This document shows positions 49,801 to 61,590 of a DNA stretch of 64,000 nucleotides, in pieces. Position 1 is the first letter of the stretch, and the number at the start of each line of letters is the position of its first letter. This stretch comes from Oreocharis arfaki (taxonomy: Eukaryota > Chordata > Aves > Passeriformes > Paramythiidae): assembly GCA_013398015.1 (NCBI GenBank), contig VZRR01009904.1, positions 248,001 to 312,000 of the forward strand. The letters run 5' to 3'. Made by a program: the position numbers and the translations under genes. The notes under the pieces were generated by a model. That model was not told where the DNA came from and did not search any database. It saw nothing but the letters and a program-made list of their open reading frames with translations.

Positions 49801-52800
49801 ACTCCAGTGTCTTGGGCAGGGGAGCAAGGGGTGGCTTCTTGCGTGGTGGAGAAGGTGCGTAGCGAGGCTGGCAGAGGGGTTGTAGGATATGGGCTGCTCC
49901 CCTGCTGGCTGGCACGGCTGTGTCTGCAGGAGCTGTAGGAGCAGCTGGAGCAGCAGAGGCAGCACTGCTTCCACCTGTGCTGCTGCTCTGTGCTGGCATC
50001 ACAAGTCATGAGTAGGACCCGTGCCTGTCTGCTTGAGTCTCAGCTGGGTGATTCAGAAGAGGGGAGGGTGCCAGGTACCCAGTTACACAGCACACAGACC
50101 TATGATATTTTGGGGGTGTTTGTTAGCAAAACTAGCCAAGGGATGGACCACCTGGGCTTACATTAGAGAAAACTGGTCATTAATGAAGGCTCACTTTCTT
50201 AAGTTATTTCTTTACTGTCTTTTTTCTTCATCTGAAAAACTAATTCCCTACTGAAGCTGCTTGAGAAAAGTCTTAGATTTTCCTGATGAGGGAGGTGTTG
50301 CATATGCTGTAGGAAAAGTTTTAGGAAGTAGGGGACTCTGTGCAGAGGTGCTGTGTCACATGAGCCATGGGTGGCAGCTAGGCTGCTCTTTCCTCTCTGC
50401 TTTCTTTCTCCGCCATCCTGAAGCCCTTATCTCTGCCCTGGGGTGACTGCATTCGTGTAAAGATAAAGTTCCGTATCTCTGCAGGCATTTGCTTTCTTTG
50501 ATCAGATGTGAACTTCTGCTTCTCTTCGCTCTAATCAAGCTCTGTTTTGAGCCTTGTAAACCCATCATGCCTTGACAGCGTGATGCAGTGCTAGGTCCCT
50601 TATCTGCCCCTCTTCAGTGAGTCTCAGACTTCAGTTTTATCATGAGAAGAAACAAAATCCTCCAGAGTAACACCTCTCCTCCAGCCCAGTCAGACTGGTG
50701 TTAGTGTCCTGGCTTATTTTGGTAGCAGAGTTGATAAAAAAGCATGTGCCACAGCATTTTAAAGAATTCAGCAACAGAATTACAAAATGAAAGCAATATG
50801 AAAAAAGAAAACTTCATTACAGGGGAAGAAAGTGTGGGTTGTTTCAGCACAAATGCAACCTTGAGCTGCAGGTTTTCCCCCTGAGCTGAGGGACTTAACA
50901 TTTGAGTTTGAGTACCATTTTACTTGGCTTACGGAAAAAGTGTCTTTTTGTGCAGTTTAGAAACCACATGAAGTGGTTTGCTCAAGTGAAAATAGTTATA
51001 ATTGGCCTTTGCTGGACACGTTAATTTCTCGAGAGAAGATTTGCCTGTGGTTGTTCATCAGCAGGCTTGGATTCCTGCCAGCCTGGAGATGAAGGACTTC
51101 CTAGAGACAGTGGGCAAGGAAAGGTTGTCTCAAGGCTGTGTTGACTGAGAAGCCAGCACTCTGTTTCTGGGCAAGTTTCAGACCTACTGTACAATGGTGT
51201 GAGGAGGGCTTGGAAACGCTGGCCATTCAGGGAGCAGACCACAGCAAGTGTGAGCAAGGACTTAAATGCACTGCTGGCAATTTCTGACCCTTCCTTATTG
51301 CTTTTGTGGTGGCAGGGAAGCAGCTTCATGGGGCTGTACACCCATGCATAATGGAGCCATTTGGGAGCCATTCATGGTCATGTTTCAGAGTGATCTATTA
51401 GTTTTGTTTTCTGAAGCCTTCCAGCATGTGATGAAAGCATTGTGGGTGGAAGAAATAGTGGTGCCAGGCAAAGGAGCAGCTAAATGGGGAAAAAGATTAT
51501 TTACATGTTGTATGTTGCACAGAGTAAGGTTTGTGGGCAGCAACAGCAGTTTGTGGGCAGCTGTAGCAGCTTTTTACCAATTAGTTCCTTCTGGAAAGTG
51601 GAGAATTAAATTATTTTTGTAACTACACTAACTATTTATATGATAAAAGATGCTAACATTTCTTACAAATGTTGCTTTGCTTATATCATTTGTGGCTGTG
51701 AGAGTATTACAGTTCCTAGCATACAATAATATGTTCTTTTGTAAACAAGGGAGTTCTCAGGTTGAGCTGAAGCCACTGGTCATAGCCACATTGATTCCAT
51801 TGTCCTTTAGAGAGGTGGGATCCGTGGAGACACCTTTGGTTGCATTATGCTTTAGGTGGTGAACCTGTACCACTTGCAGGGAAAGCTCTGTGGATTCACT
51901 ATGCCAGCCTTTACTGGGGAGTTTATGGAGTGCAGCATTAATGATGGATGTTGTTTGGATTAATTACAATATAAACAATGTGATTATGCTTCTATTCCCA
52001 GCACTTCCTCGAACTATGAGAACTGTATGAAGACATCTGTAGGCTCTTAACATGATCACAGCACAATGTGGTCTTCTGTCTGAGGGACTAGCAGGCACTT
52101 GCAAGGCCATGCAGTCTTTGCCTCAGTGGCCTGAAAGTGGCTTGGTGCAAAGCTTGCTCTGGGGCATAGCTGGTCCTTTAGCAAGGTACCACTTTTAAAC
52201 TGGTGTCCTCTGCACAGCCCTGGGCCAGGACAGGAGTCCTTCCATGGCTGCCTTGCCTTTGTTGCTTGGGACAAGCAACTTTCCCTACTTTGGGTAGGGA
52301 AAGTGGCTGGGTTGTCTGCTGATGTGCACGGCTGCCCTGCCCTTGCTGTGGCAGGGTGATATTGATTTATCTCTAATACATTAGATACTTCCAGGTCTAT
52401 ATATTATGATATAACTAGATGTATGTTTTTTCCCCTAAATTGCAGCAATAATTCTATCTCAGAAGGTCAAAAATAATGACCTAGGCTGACTAAATATTTT
52501 AAAAGCTAATTTAGGGGGAAAATAAGGCATGAAAGAAATAACACTGGGGAAAGGTAGATCATTTAACTGATAATCTTTATTGAAGCTTTTAAAATTAGCT
52601 TCCTGTTCACAATTCTGAGCAGCATTTAGTCATAGCAGTTACTGTAGTCCTTTAATCAAATGATCATTTGAAATTACTTATAGTACAAGAAGTTACCATG
52701 TGGCTTTGCAAAGCTGTTTTTTATTCTGCAGGTAGATAAGGCCAAAAATGTACAACTTGCTTCTGCCTTTCACATATTTTTTGGGATACCTAACAATTCT

Positions 52801-53749
52801 CTTTTTTTCACTTGGAAGTCGCCTAAAGTTGTTACTCCTCTCCTCATGCTATTCCCAAGAGGAAAAGCATCTTTATAAACAATGTCCAATGATCCCTTCT
52901 GTTGAGATATTAAAGGGGATCTTGTTCATGTCCTGGCACATGCTCCCTCCTCCCATTCCACCCTCAAATTGTCCTACCATCTCCAGCCTGTGAAAGAAAG
53001 GGTGAGGTGTGAACGTCCAGCATGGATCTTGTTTCTCTAGAGATTTCTGCCAGCCCCTCCACAGCGGGCACTCTGTCATCTTTCATGTGTAATAGTTGGA
53101 CATTGCTCTTAATAGTGATTTCATTATGTTTGAGGTGTTATTTGTTATGCCAGGAAGTCAGGCAAGCATGGCGTATCCTGCAGAGGAAGTTACTTATATT
53201 GGGAAGGATGTAATGTGCTTGGGATGAGTGAATTGCTTAAAAAGATCTTGAAGAATGGCAATGCAGTGAGACATCTGTTGTTAGCTGTAAGGATAGCAAA
53301 GCTGAAAATACGCTCTGTCACGTGGTTGAAAAAATTGTAGTCACATCTCTTGAGTATTAAATTTCTGGAAGATATAACAATTTCCAAAAGTAATCAGAAG
53401 AAAAATGTGTTTACTGAACTTTGGTTATTTACATCAATGAGATCATCAGCAAAGGAGATTTCTTGAGAATCTGTCTGGAACATGACTCTGAAAATACTCA
53501 CATTATGTGGGATAAGTGGGGATAAAATGATACCTCCTATTTTTCTTCTGGTATACCCCAGTTGGGAGAATTTATTAATTCACCCTTCACTATGATTTGA
53601 TCACTGCTTGGAACTTGAATTCAACCTAATGCAACCCTCAGGTGCCCAGGAATCTCTTGGCACCAGGTGTCTAGGCAGAGCCACTGTGGAGGTGCCATGG
53701 AGTTCAGCCTTCTCCCCAAATAACACTTCATTTTTTTTTATTTGCTCAG
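46887..53749 (+). other. ELOVL5: ELOVL5 intron 3 (phase 0, 6863 bp)
   Basis: GTAAGA...CAG boundaries. It is the largest intron within the coding part. It contains a 20-bp tandem duplication and a CAG/CTG-rich stretch at about 49928-49994, with no recognised transposon or exon. The 163-residue minus frame at 49260-49751 has no recognisable domain. Confidence 0.9.
51529..51568. repeat. 20-bp tandem duplication in intron 3
   Basis: Two 20-mers sharing GTTTGTGGGCAGC with a variable CAG-rich end. A minor local repeat. Confidence 0.8.
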
Positions 53750-53827
53750 CTGGTGACGGGAGTGTTGGAAGGAGGATACAATTTCTTCTGTCAGGATACG
53801 CACAGTGGAGGAGAGGCTGATATGAAG
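53750..53827 (+). CDS. ELOVL5: ELOVL5 coding exon (residues 83-108), weak splice donor
   Basis: This 78-nt exon is too short to stand out as an ORF; I found it from the expected L-V-T-G-V start and A-D-M-K end. The acceptor is TTTGCTCAG ending at 53749. The donor is AAG|GTACCG, which lacks the usual G at +5. Both flanking introns are phase 0, so skipping would delete exactly 26 residues (83-108) without a frameshift. The peptide is the hydrophilic loop between the second and third hydrophobic segments and includes Y-N-F-F-C-Q. Residue 88 is Leu where I recall Trp in mammalian ELOVL5. Confidence 0.95.
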
Positions 53828-54464
53828 GTACCGTAATAGAGACTTAGAGCTGGTAATGTTTCAAATTGTCCACTTAAGTGGAGAGCAGAACAGTATTGAT
53901 TATGCACATTTTGCTAAAAATATAAGCTTTTTTCTTCCTTTTGTGATGCAATGGACAATGCACTGTCAGACATAATAGTTAATCTATGATATATTCATGG
54001 TTGGTATTTTTGTGAGTAGTTATGTGCAAATTTTCAAGTGTTCTCAGATCAAAAAGTGAGGACCTGGTCTTCAGACTGTATCCAATGACTCTGTGTTGTG
54101 GCTACCCTTTTCTTTCTGAGATGTGGTGATGATTTCTTCTGGTCACACTTCTGACCTCTCCTTTACAGAGAGCACTGCAGCACCAGCTCTGGTTAAGTAT
54201 TTTCTTGTTTCTTCCGGGACAACTCAGGTGCACAGCAGTAGCCTCATAAAACAGTCTTTGTCATCTTCTTTTCAGCTGTCGCTATAGGTTTGTACCTCCA
54301 TCTCCTATGGAGAAAACTGAGGCAGAAGTATTACAGAACATCCCAGTAGTGTCTTCAATCCAAGTAATGCTGCACAGAATCTGGATTTTAATTACTTGGA
54401 TAGCATAAAAGTTGAAAGCCCCCTCAATGTGCAATGCTTCTAAAACTTGTTTCCTCCTTTCCAG
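53828..54464 (+). other. ELOVL5: ELOVL5 intron 4 (phase 0, 637 bp)
   Basis: Starts with the weak donor GTACCG and ends TTTCCAG. Nothing else recognised. Confidence 0.92.
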
Positions 54465-54636
54465 ATCATACGTGTCCTCTGGTGGTACTATTTCTCCAAA
54501 CTCATCGAGTTCATGGATACCTTCTTTTTCATTTTGAGGAAAAATAATCATCAGATCACTGTTCTGCATGTCTACCACCATGCAACAATGCTGAACATCT
54601 GGTGGTTTGTTATGAACTGGGTGCCTTGTGGTCACT
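54465..54636 (+). CDS. ELOVL5: ELOVL5 catalytic exon with histidine box (residues 109-165 plus one base of codon 166)
   Basis: The acceptor is TCCTTTCCAG ending at 54464 and the donor is GTAAGT at 54637. The exon encodes the core catalytic elements: K-L-I-E-F-M-D-T (residues 120-127), the loop F-I-L-R-K-N-N-H-Q, and the H143-V-Y-H146-H147 histidine box that defines the ELO family. It is almost identical to mammalian ELOVL5 as I recall it; Thr149 replaces Ser. The exon ends in phase 1 and its last base joins the next exon to make Ser166. A 129-residue antisense frame crosses it and is not a gene. Confidence 0.98.
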
Positions 54637-56160
54637 GTAAGTACTGGGTTATGGTGGGGGAACATCTGCAACAGGGGCTTCGTTTTGGTGGTCTTTTGAT
54701 CAAACCAAACATCTTTGGTACCTTCAGCTGCAGGATTTGTTCTGTACCATATTAAGCTGCTTTGCTGAATTGCAGCTGTTGTAGATGGTTGCAGGAATTA
54801 AGCTGCCTGCCAGCACAGCCTCTAGGAAAGGAATGTCTGTGTAGTTTGGAGAATTTGTGTGGCAGTGTGACATTTGTCAGGTGTGGTACCCCAGGTCAGA
54901 TACCCGTCAACCTTGCTTTCTCTATTTCTGCTGTAGTTACAGACCCTCTGATGAAACAATACTCTTTTCCAAGTCAAGCCAGAAGCTTGTTTCAGCTGTG
55001 AGACAGCTAAGAGTGACTCTTGTCCTTGTATCTGTAAAGTTCACTTGAGATATGACTTTTAAAATTTAATCTCATTATACCACTAGCCATAACAAATAAT
55101 TTCAATTAAAATCTTGTCCCCTGAGCACTAATGAACATGAAAAAATGAATCTTAAGTGGAAGATTTCCATGTCTCTCTTGTCTAAATCCTGCTAACCTTT
55201 GGCAGGATTACATTTCATTGCATTTAGCTGGCATCTAGTTTCCTAACTGCATTAGCATGTCTTAGTTGTGGTTCAGCTGTGCAGCTTATACATACTGGCT
55301 TTGTTGAACACTCCGTTCAAGAGAAACCTTTTCAAACCCAATGGATGTGAACTACTGGCAGTCCAGACCAAGAGGCTGCATTCCTCAGGAGTCTGCTCTC
55401 TGAGCCAAACAACATAGAAACTCGTATTTGTTTTGTGTTGTCAGCACAACAGTGAGTAATACTGAACTTATAAAAGGTCTGCATCTGGAAACACATTCTC
55501 CTCCAAGGAAGTCAATCCCTGTTCATACAGCAGTCAAAACGGCATATACTTAGAATCTATCTTGTGCTCATGTGGTCTTGAAAACACTTTTGTGCTATTT
55601 CTAGTTATGTGTTATTCTTCCTAGCTTTATATTCTGTTGTGTCATCACAGTTCTATGCAGTTAGGTGTTAAGCTAGAAGTTTCTTTAACGACTAAAGGTG
55701 CTGTAAACTCGGACAAATAAAGTAGCTAACATGCAGTTTATGAAGGTATCTGAAACTTTTGGTTTAAATGACAAAATTGGCTCCTACCTGGAAGGAAGTG
55801 AAGTCAACTTAAAAGTAGATGGGTGAAGCTATTGATTATTTGGTATGTGAGCATTCCTCCTTTTAATCAGCTTCCTCAGTTCCCTTGAGAAACCACAATG
55901 TAGATGTGATAAAGAGTAGCTTGGGGAAACAAAACCAGAAGGCTGGTGTAAAGCACAAAGCTGCAAAGCAGCTCAGCTACTCCATTGGGTGAGCAGAATA
56001 AAAAACAGGGTAAAAAAAAAAAACCTCTTGCTTTTCTTCTAAGAGAAATCATATTTTAAATAGAAACATTTTGAACTTGTTATTTTTGTAGCTAACATGA
56101 AACAGCATGTTCCTTCCTGGTAATGCAGCGTACTTTCTTTTTCCTGTGCCCTTTTTTTAG
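54637..56160 (+). other. ELOVL5: ELOVL5 intron 5 (phase 1, 1524 bp)
   Basis: GTAAGT...TTTTTAG boundaries. No repeat or gene recognised. Confidence 0.92.
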
Positions 56161-56285
56161 CTTACTTTGGTGCCACACTGAACAGCTTTATCCATGTCCT
56201 CATGTACTCCTACTACGGATTGTCCGCTGTTCCAGCAATGCGTCCTTATCTGTGGTGGAAGAAGTACATCACTCAGGGGCAGCTG
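56161..56285 (+). CDS. ELOVL5: ELOVL5 coding exon (residues 166-207)
   Basis: The acceptor is CTTTTTTTAG ending at 56160 and the donor is CAGCTG|GTGAGT. The exon completes Ser166 and encodes Y-F-G-A-T-L-N-S-F-I-H-V followed by the ELO motif M180-Y-S-Y-Y184, then the conserved W-W-K-K-Y-I-T-Q-G-Q-L. It has no in-frame ORF of its own long enough to flag and was placed by splice sites and family sequence. It ends in phase 0. Confidence 0.97.
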
Positions 56286-58133
56286 GTGAGTGATTTGCTC
56301 TTCGGTGCTTCAGCAGGCCCTTGTATTCGTGAGGAGGTCCTCTTGTCTTCACCGAGTTAGGAAATTTTGGCAGGGAATAGAAGAAGGGAGAATGAGAGCT
56401 AGTGCCTTCTACATCTTGTAGTGCCTACATCACCTCAGAAATCCAGCTTCTGCCTGTCCATCTGCTCTGTTTTCAGGACAGTGGGCAGCTGGGGACTGGT
56501 GGGGTACATGAATCAGTGTTGAGGTCTGTGAGCTTTCTCCACGTCGCCATGTTGTGTGGCTAGATGTATTTGGGAGTTGCAGTGCTGGGATTTCTGAGAC
56601 TCAGTAGCCAGGGAGGAGGCTTTTCTTCCAAGCCCTCTTGAGATAGCCTGCTCTTCCCTGGGCTTGCTTGGTCAGGCTGGGACAGACCAGAAACCCAGTG
56701 CAACGCCATCCACGGCTGACAAGGGCCATTCTAGTCCTGTGAGACAATGCCTTTTCTGTCCTGCTTTTGCATGGAGTTGCAAATGGTTTATTAAAAACTA
56801 TTCAATATTTCTGCTCTCTTTCTGCACTTTAAATGGGCAGATTTTTTCCCTTGTAATTCTGTGTTGGACTCCTAATATCCATTTGCACTGATTCTAGTGT
56901 GTGCGGTGATGAAGCCTGTCCACTGTGTGCTGGAGGTGATAAGAGCAGTGAAATTAAGTAGTACAGCACATGCTGTAGTGGTACTGCACGAGAACCAGGT
57001 TTCAACGTGTACAACATGTCAGAACACCACAAAGAAATGTGCATGAGTGTTCTGTCTTCCCCATTTTGTAGGTGGTGAAACTGAAACCTAGACATAAATT
57101 GTTATCTTCTTCCCCCCCCCCCCCCCCAGTACCCTCTCAGAGCTGTGAATAGTTTTAGTACCATTTGCTGGTGATGATTAGTAACATTTACTGCCAGCAA
57201 TTCACAGTGTTGATTCTCAACATGTATTTTTTAGTACTTTCCTTCCTGAAGGATTGCTAAGTATTGTAGCTGTGGGCTCATTATTTTCATGGAAGGCATG
57301 GGGTATGTTGCTTTGGTTTGAGGTTTGTTTTTGTTTTTCCTTCCAGATTTAGGCTCTATTCCTCATCCTGGTTGTTCAAGTGCTACAGAGTGCAGTGTCT
57401 CGGTGCTTCAGTTGCTCCCCTGGCTCTTGTCATGGCTGCTTTCACTTCCTTGCCTGCTCTGCATGCATAGCTGTTAGGGCAGCAAAATAGCTGAGCAGAA
57501 CAAACAGTCTTTCCCTTTTTAAATAAACATTCCCTAATCTGGTAGCCTTCATGTGAGGATGAATTTTGCCTGAGGTCCTCTGCAGCACATAAGCCCAAGC
57601 TCTGTTTTCCCAAAAGAAATAATTAAAGATGATTAGACCCTGATCCTCCTCCCTGACTCCCCAGCTTCCCTGCAGCCTTTACCCCAAAAATTCTTCCACT
57701 GGAGCCATATGTCAGACAGTTCCTGTCTGTGGGAGGGGATTGCAGGGGTCTCCATGTGGACCACGTGACCCCAGATCTTCTGCAGCTGAAGCAGTGAGAT
57801 GCAGATCTACTCCATTAGGATGGTAGAGTCACATCCCAATGAACTCTCACTAGGGAGAAGGTGGTCTTTCTTCCTTGGGACATTTATATATCAATTCTGC
57901 ATGGGTTACTCTAATGTTCTAAAATGGAAAAATACAAATAAACACACTTAACAGGATACCACGATCTGAATGTCTGCTAACTCAAGTTTATGGAGAAAAT
58001 ACTTGTCAAGCACACAATATTACGTATATTTTACTTGTTTTGGAAATAACTGTTGAGATTTTGGTCACTAATGGCTTTTTTCCTCCTTCCATTAATGTGC
58101 TCCATTTCTCTTATTTTTGTTTTCTCTCCCCAG
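56286..58133 (+). other. ELOVL5: ELOVL5 intron 6 (phase 0, 1848 bp)
   Basis: GTGAGT...CCCCAG boundaries, with the poly-C tract at 57112-57127. Nothing else recognised. Confidence 0.92.
57112..57127. repeat. 16-base C homopolymer in intron 6
   Basis: A pure C tract after TTCTT. Length is likely unreliable in short-read data. Confidence 0.95.
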
Positions 58134-58268
58134 ATTCAGTTTGTCTTGACAATCTTCCAGACCAGCTGTGGTGTTGTTTGGCCATGTGCATTTCCTCAGG
58201 GGTGGCTGTATTTTCAGATTTCTTATATGATTTCTTTGATTATCCTCTTCACAAATTTCTATATTCAG
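58134..58268 (+). CDS. ELOVL5: ELOVL5 coding exon with specificity residue Trp231 (residues 208-252)
   Basis: The acceptor is TCTCTCCCCAG ending at 58133 and the donor is CAG|GTAAAA. The exon encodes two hydrophobic segments separated by W-P-C-A-F-P-Q-G-W. The last Trp is residue 231, reported for rat Elovl5 as the residue limiting activity on C22 substrates; the matching ELOVL2 residue is Cys. Gln229 sits two residues before it where I recall Leu in the mammalian protein. Other differences from my recollection of the human protein are Phe215, Val222, Ala226, Ser237 and Ile244. The exon is 135 nt and starts and ends in phase 0. Confidence 0.96.
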
Positions 58269-59737
58269 GTAAAAGTAACAGTCATCAACTCTTTCTAGCA
58301 TTCTGCTGGCTGTATCTCACTGGAAAGCTGTTACAGAAAGATTTGCTTGAAATGTCCTTTTGCTATCCTTCACTAACATGTATGTGTTCCTGAAGTACTA
58401 CACTTGCTGATCTGCCATCTGCTTTCAAGTCTTCTGATGTTTTGTACCCATAATTCAGAATGCTTAGCAATTTTAGTAAGCCAGAGTGATTTTTAAAAAT
58501 GGCTTACTATTGCAATTTTAACTGCAGGTAAGGGAGTGGAAGAGCTTTATATAAGGAACAGCTTTCCAGTCTGAAAAAGCCAGCAGCATGTGAACCTGTG
58601 AAGCACCCGAAGGAATTGTTCATTTCTGCTTTTGCAAGGGGAAGTGCTTGTTTTATATCTAGGGGCACTTCCTAAACTCACAACATGAAGAAATCTGGAT
58701 TTGGTTCACTTTTACAGGCATTTGTTTTTATTTTCATATGGAAAATTAATGGGTTTAGTTGTATTTCTACAAAGCTGATTTCATGTTTGAACAGATCCAG
58801 TCTTGGTATGTGTTGTTCTGAGCAGTTCATAACTGGGCTCTGTACAAAGATGTACTACTGTGTGCGGAAAATCAAACCAGCACAGCCTGCTGCCCCCAAA
58901 CAAACAAACTCTGTTTTACGTTTCAAATGTCATTTGAGAGATTTAGGCATTTTGGTTCTGGTGGGAATGATTCATGGGGGGAAACACAGCAGGCTTCCCT
59001 GTCTGTTCTTCTGGTACTTCTTAAAATCAGTCCCTTGATTTCTATCACTTGCTGCATATGAACATGCTAGTTAAACATTACAGTGTATTCCAGATATTAC
59101 TTGATTTTCTTTGTCAATTTTGCTCATATTTTAACTTCTAATCATTTAAATTCCTTTCACACAGAAATTTGGGGAAATGTGCTTTTGTTAGGCAACTGAG
59201 CCCCTTTGAAAAAAACTAACATATGTTTTTTCACTGTCTGTAATTTTTTTAGACAGTCTCTCTGATCCTGTTAGTTTTTGATTCTCTTGTTAGCCAGTGG
59301 AAATTCCCTTCACATTTCTATCTCTGAACTTCCCTCACTGTTATTGTTTGCCTACCTCTTGTTCTGGCTTTGTTCAAGGTGCTGTCACTTGCAGTGCCTC
59401 AAACCTCCTTCCTCACATGTCGTTTTGAGTATATTCTTATGCCATTGTCTGCTCATAAAATTGCTTCCCTCGTTTCTAATTTACTATTAACAGAACACTA
59501 GCATCATACTGCCAAGCCTTTTTCTTTTCAAGTGAACTACTCCTCTCGCTGTGATGAATGAAAGGCGTAGTATAGTCTCATACACAGAAAGTGGTAGAGC
59601 TTGTTAGGCTCTTGCCACTGGCACAGGGTCTTTAAAAGTGATGAATGCAAGTTTACTTCTGTGTTTCTAGAGTTACTGGGAGGAAGTGATTATTTATATC
59701 TAATTAGCGAAACCATGTGTCTTTCCGTGTATTCTAG
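58269..59737 (+). other. ELOVL5: ELOVL5 intron 7 (phase 0, 1469 bp)
   Basis: GTAAAA...TTCTAG boundaries. No repeat or gene recognised. Confidence 0.92.
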
Positions 59738-59869
59738 ACTTACAACAAGAAGGCATCCTCGAGGAGGAAAGAGTATCAGAACGGCTCCACGGCCATTGCG
59801 AACGGGTACACAAACAGCTTTTCTTCCCTTGAGAACAATGTGAAACAAAGGAAACAAAGGAAGGATTGA
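59738..59869 (+). CDS. ELOVL5: ELOVL5 last coding exon (residues 253-295, stop TGA)
   Basis: The acceptor is GTATTCTAG ending at 59737. The exon encodes the cytosolic tail T-Y-N-K-K-A-S-S-R-R-K-E and ends with a basic cluster and K-Q-R-K-D before TGA at 59867-59869. Compared with the human tail as I recall it, four residues are missing after R-R-K-E; this explains the 295 versus 299 residue total. The short tandem K-Q-R-K-Q-R-K comes from a 9-base repeat of the AAACAAAGG type. A lysine and arginine pattern near the C-terminus fits ER retrieval. Confidence 0.96.
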   Translation, partial: TYNKKASSRRKEYQNGSTAIANGYTNSFSSLENNVKQRKQRKD

Positions 59870-61590
59870 AGACCAAACTGAAAAACCATTTTGATAACCC
59901 CAACAACAAAATCATCTGATTGTAAGCACAATGAGAGTTGTGCACTAATACTCTAATGGCTACTGTAACTATTCCTGCCTAGAATAGTGTGATTTATGTA
60001 GGACTTAACCAGTGCAAACACCCTAGAAACTGTATACAGAACATAAAAGTAGGTTAAAGTTTAAAAATAATTCTGGGCTGTCACTGACCCTGCTATAGAC
60101 TGTGGAAGGGAGTATTATCATATTATCTGACACTGCTGTTGCCTTACTAGTCAATATGATAGGTGCTGAATTATGATTCACAATTTGAAAACACTGTAAT
60201 CTAAACCTCCGTTTTTTTAACTATAGATCATGCATGTGATTGTAGAGGTAATTTGTATGATGCTGGTTTCAGTAGATAAACACACATGCCTTAAATTAAA
60301 AAGCAGGGCCCAAAGCTTAATACTGGTTTAAAAATTAGGGTATGTTTCAACTTTTCAGTTGATTGACTTTTTATTAAAAAGTCATTTAGAAGAATCCATT
60401 GATCATTTTACTGTTCTGTATGTGATACACGATGCTACGTATCTCTTACTCGATACAGTGAAATTGGAAATGGCGCATTTAGTTTTGTATATTTGGCTTT
60501 AATTGACTCAACAGTCACAAAACAGATGGAAAAGTTATTTTACCTTTTTAACAGATCTTATTTTTTTATTTGAAGTATGTCACTAACGTAAAAGTAATTG
60601 GCGCTTACACAGTCGAGTAAGATTTAAATATTGTCTCTAAAGTTTAGAGCGTATACAGGGTGGACCCATCTATTCTTTTTACTTTTTTCTTTTTTTTTCT
60701 TTCTTATTTCTGAGAATTCTTGAATGCTAAATGAAGAGTGGTTTTTAATATGAAACTGGCAGTTTCAAGTGTTATTACCATAGCCATATCCACATTTTAG
60801 GAGCTACTGTTTAAGTCTGTGACATATCCAAAAGCGTATTTAAAAGTGGAGCCAGAAGGATGCTTTTCTGATGGAATTGTCTGTATTTAAGTTGGTATCT
60901 GAACTGTTCTTCATGTAGCATACGTTCACTTTCAAAATGTGCCTAACACAAAGATGTTGGTTTTTTTTTTTCCCAAACAAGCAAGTTTAAACAGTTTGAG
61001 TCATAGCTAATGTTTTCTAAATGTTACTGAAATGTGCTGGAAATGTCTGTTTCTGTAATGTGAGTTGTGTATATCACTGGTAATGTTTTGGGTTGTTATC
61101 TAAGGATTTGGTCTGAGTGCTGGTTAAAGTTACTCCTTCTTGTAAAATCCTGTCTTGCACATACGAGGAGTCAGTTGCAAAGCCAGTATCTGTTGCTGGT
61201 ATTCTGGTATCTGCCATGGTGGAGTCCGATAAGCTCTGAAAAATTGAATTGTGCAAGACATTCTGCTGGTCATTGCTCAAGTTTAACTATTTGTTTTTTG
61301 ATATTTATATAAATGCCAGTTTTAACACGTTTAATTGTTTTTAAATCTTTTTAAAAATTTTTGCACATCTCTTAAGGAATTAATAAGTTCTCTTACTAGC
61401 CTTGTGGGTTTTCATTCCTTGTTTTGAAGGAGACAGTGTCTGTTATGTTTACATTATCAAAGCTTGTGCGTGTGTCTTCATTTCTAGGTACTGGTTTGCA
61501 GAGTCTTTACATGGCTCAGTACAGCAGCTATAATGTTCAAAATAGGCTGTCTAAATGTGCTAGAAATAAAACCTTGGCTCATCTGAATAT
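59870..61590 (+). other. ELOVL5: ELOVL5 3'UTR (end approximate)
   Basis: The stretch after the stop is AT-rich, repeat-free and ends near a canonical AATAAA at 61564, giving a 3'UTR of about 1.7 kb, similar in scale to mammalian ELOVL5. Possible internal weak signals are ATTAAA at 60295 and 60373, and another ATTAAA follows at 61623. The true cleavage site cannot be read from sequence alone. No other gene is seen inside it. Confidence 0.75.
61564..61569 (+). promoter_or_regulatory. ELOVL5: Polyadenylation signal AATAAA
   Basis: This is an exact AATAAA about 1.7 kb after the ELOVL5 stop. A T/G-rich stretch (TTGTTAATGTTTG type, about 61597-61610) follows. An alternative ATTAAA lies at 61623-61628. 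It is the best candidate for the main 3' end. Confidence 0.65.

Larger units (their letters stand above)
44789..61590 (+). other. ELOVL5: ELOVL5 gene, from start codon to about the poly(A) site (spliced; 7 coding exons)
   Basis: ELOVL5 is the ER-membrane condensing enzyme (3-ketoacyl-CoA synthase) that adds malonyl-CoA-derived C2 units to C18 and C20 polyunsaturated acyl-CoAs. It does the first, rate-limiting step of the four-step elongation cycle on the route to arachidonic acid, EPA and DHA. Joining the seven coding exons gives 888 nt and 295 residues, four fewer than the human protein as I recall it; the missing residues lie in the hydrophilic C-terminal tail. Visible motifs are K120-x-x-E123-x-x-D126-T127, the catalytic histidine box H143-V-Y-H146-H147, and M180-Y-S-Y-Y184. 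Trp231 is the residue that distinguishes ELOVL5 from ELOVL2 (Cys at the matching site). Several hydrophobic segments fit the family's seven-helix fold. The tail ends in a basic K-x-R-K-D pattern like an ER-retrieval signal. All introns are GT-AG, with phases 1,0,0,1,0,0 between coding exons. No stop or frameshift is seen, so the gene looks functional. Confidence 0.97.

Noticed and set aside
54282..54671. 129-residue minus-strand frame
   Set aside because: It is the antisense shadow of the ELOVL5 catalytic exon; codon constraint on the + strand creates the open frame.
44789..59869. ELOVL2 (or another ELOVL) as the identity of the gene
   Set aside because: Trp231, the M-E-H N-terminus and the T-Y-N-K-K tail fit ELOVL5; ELOVL2 has Cys at the specificity site.
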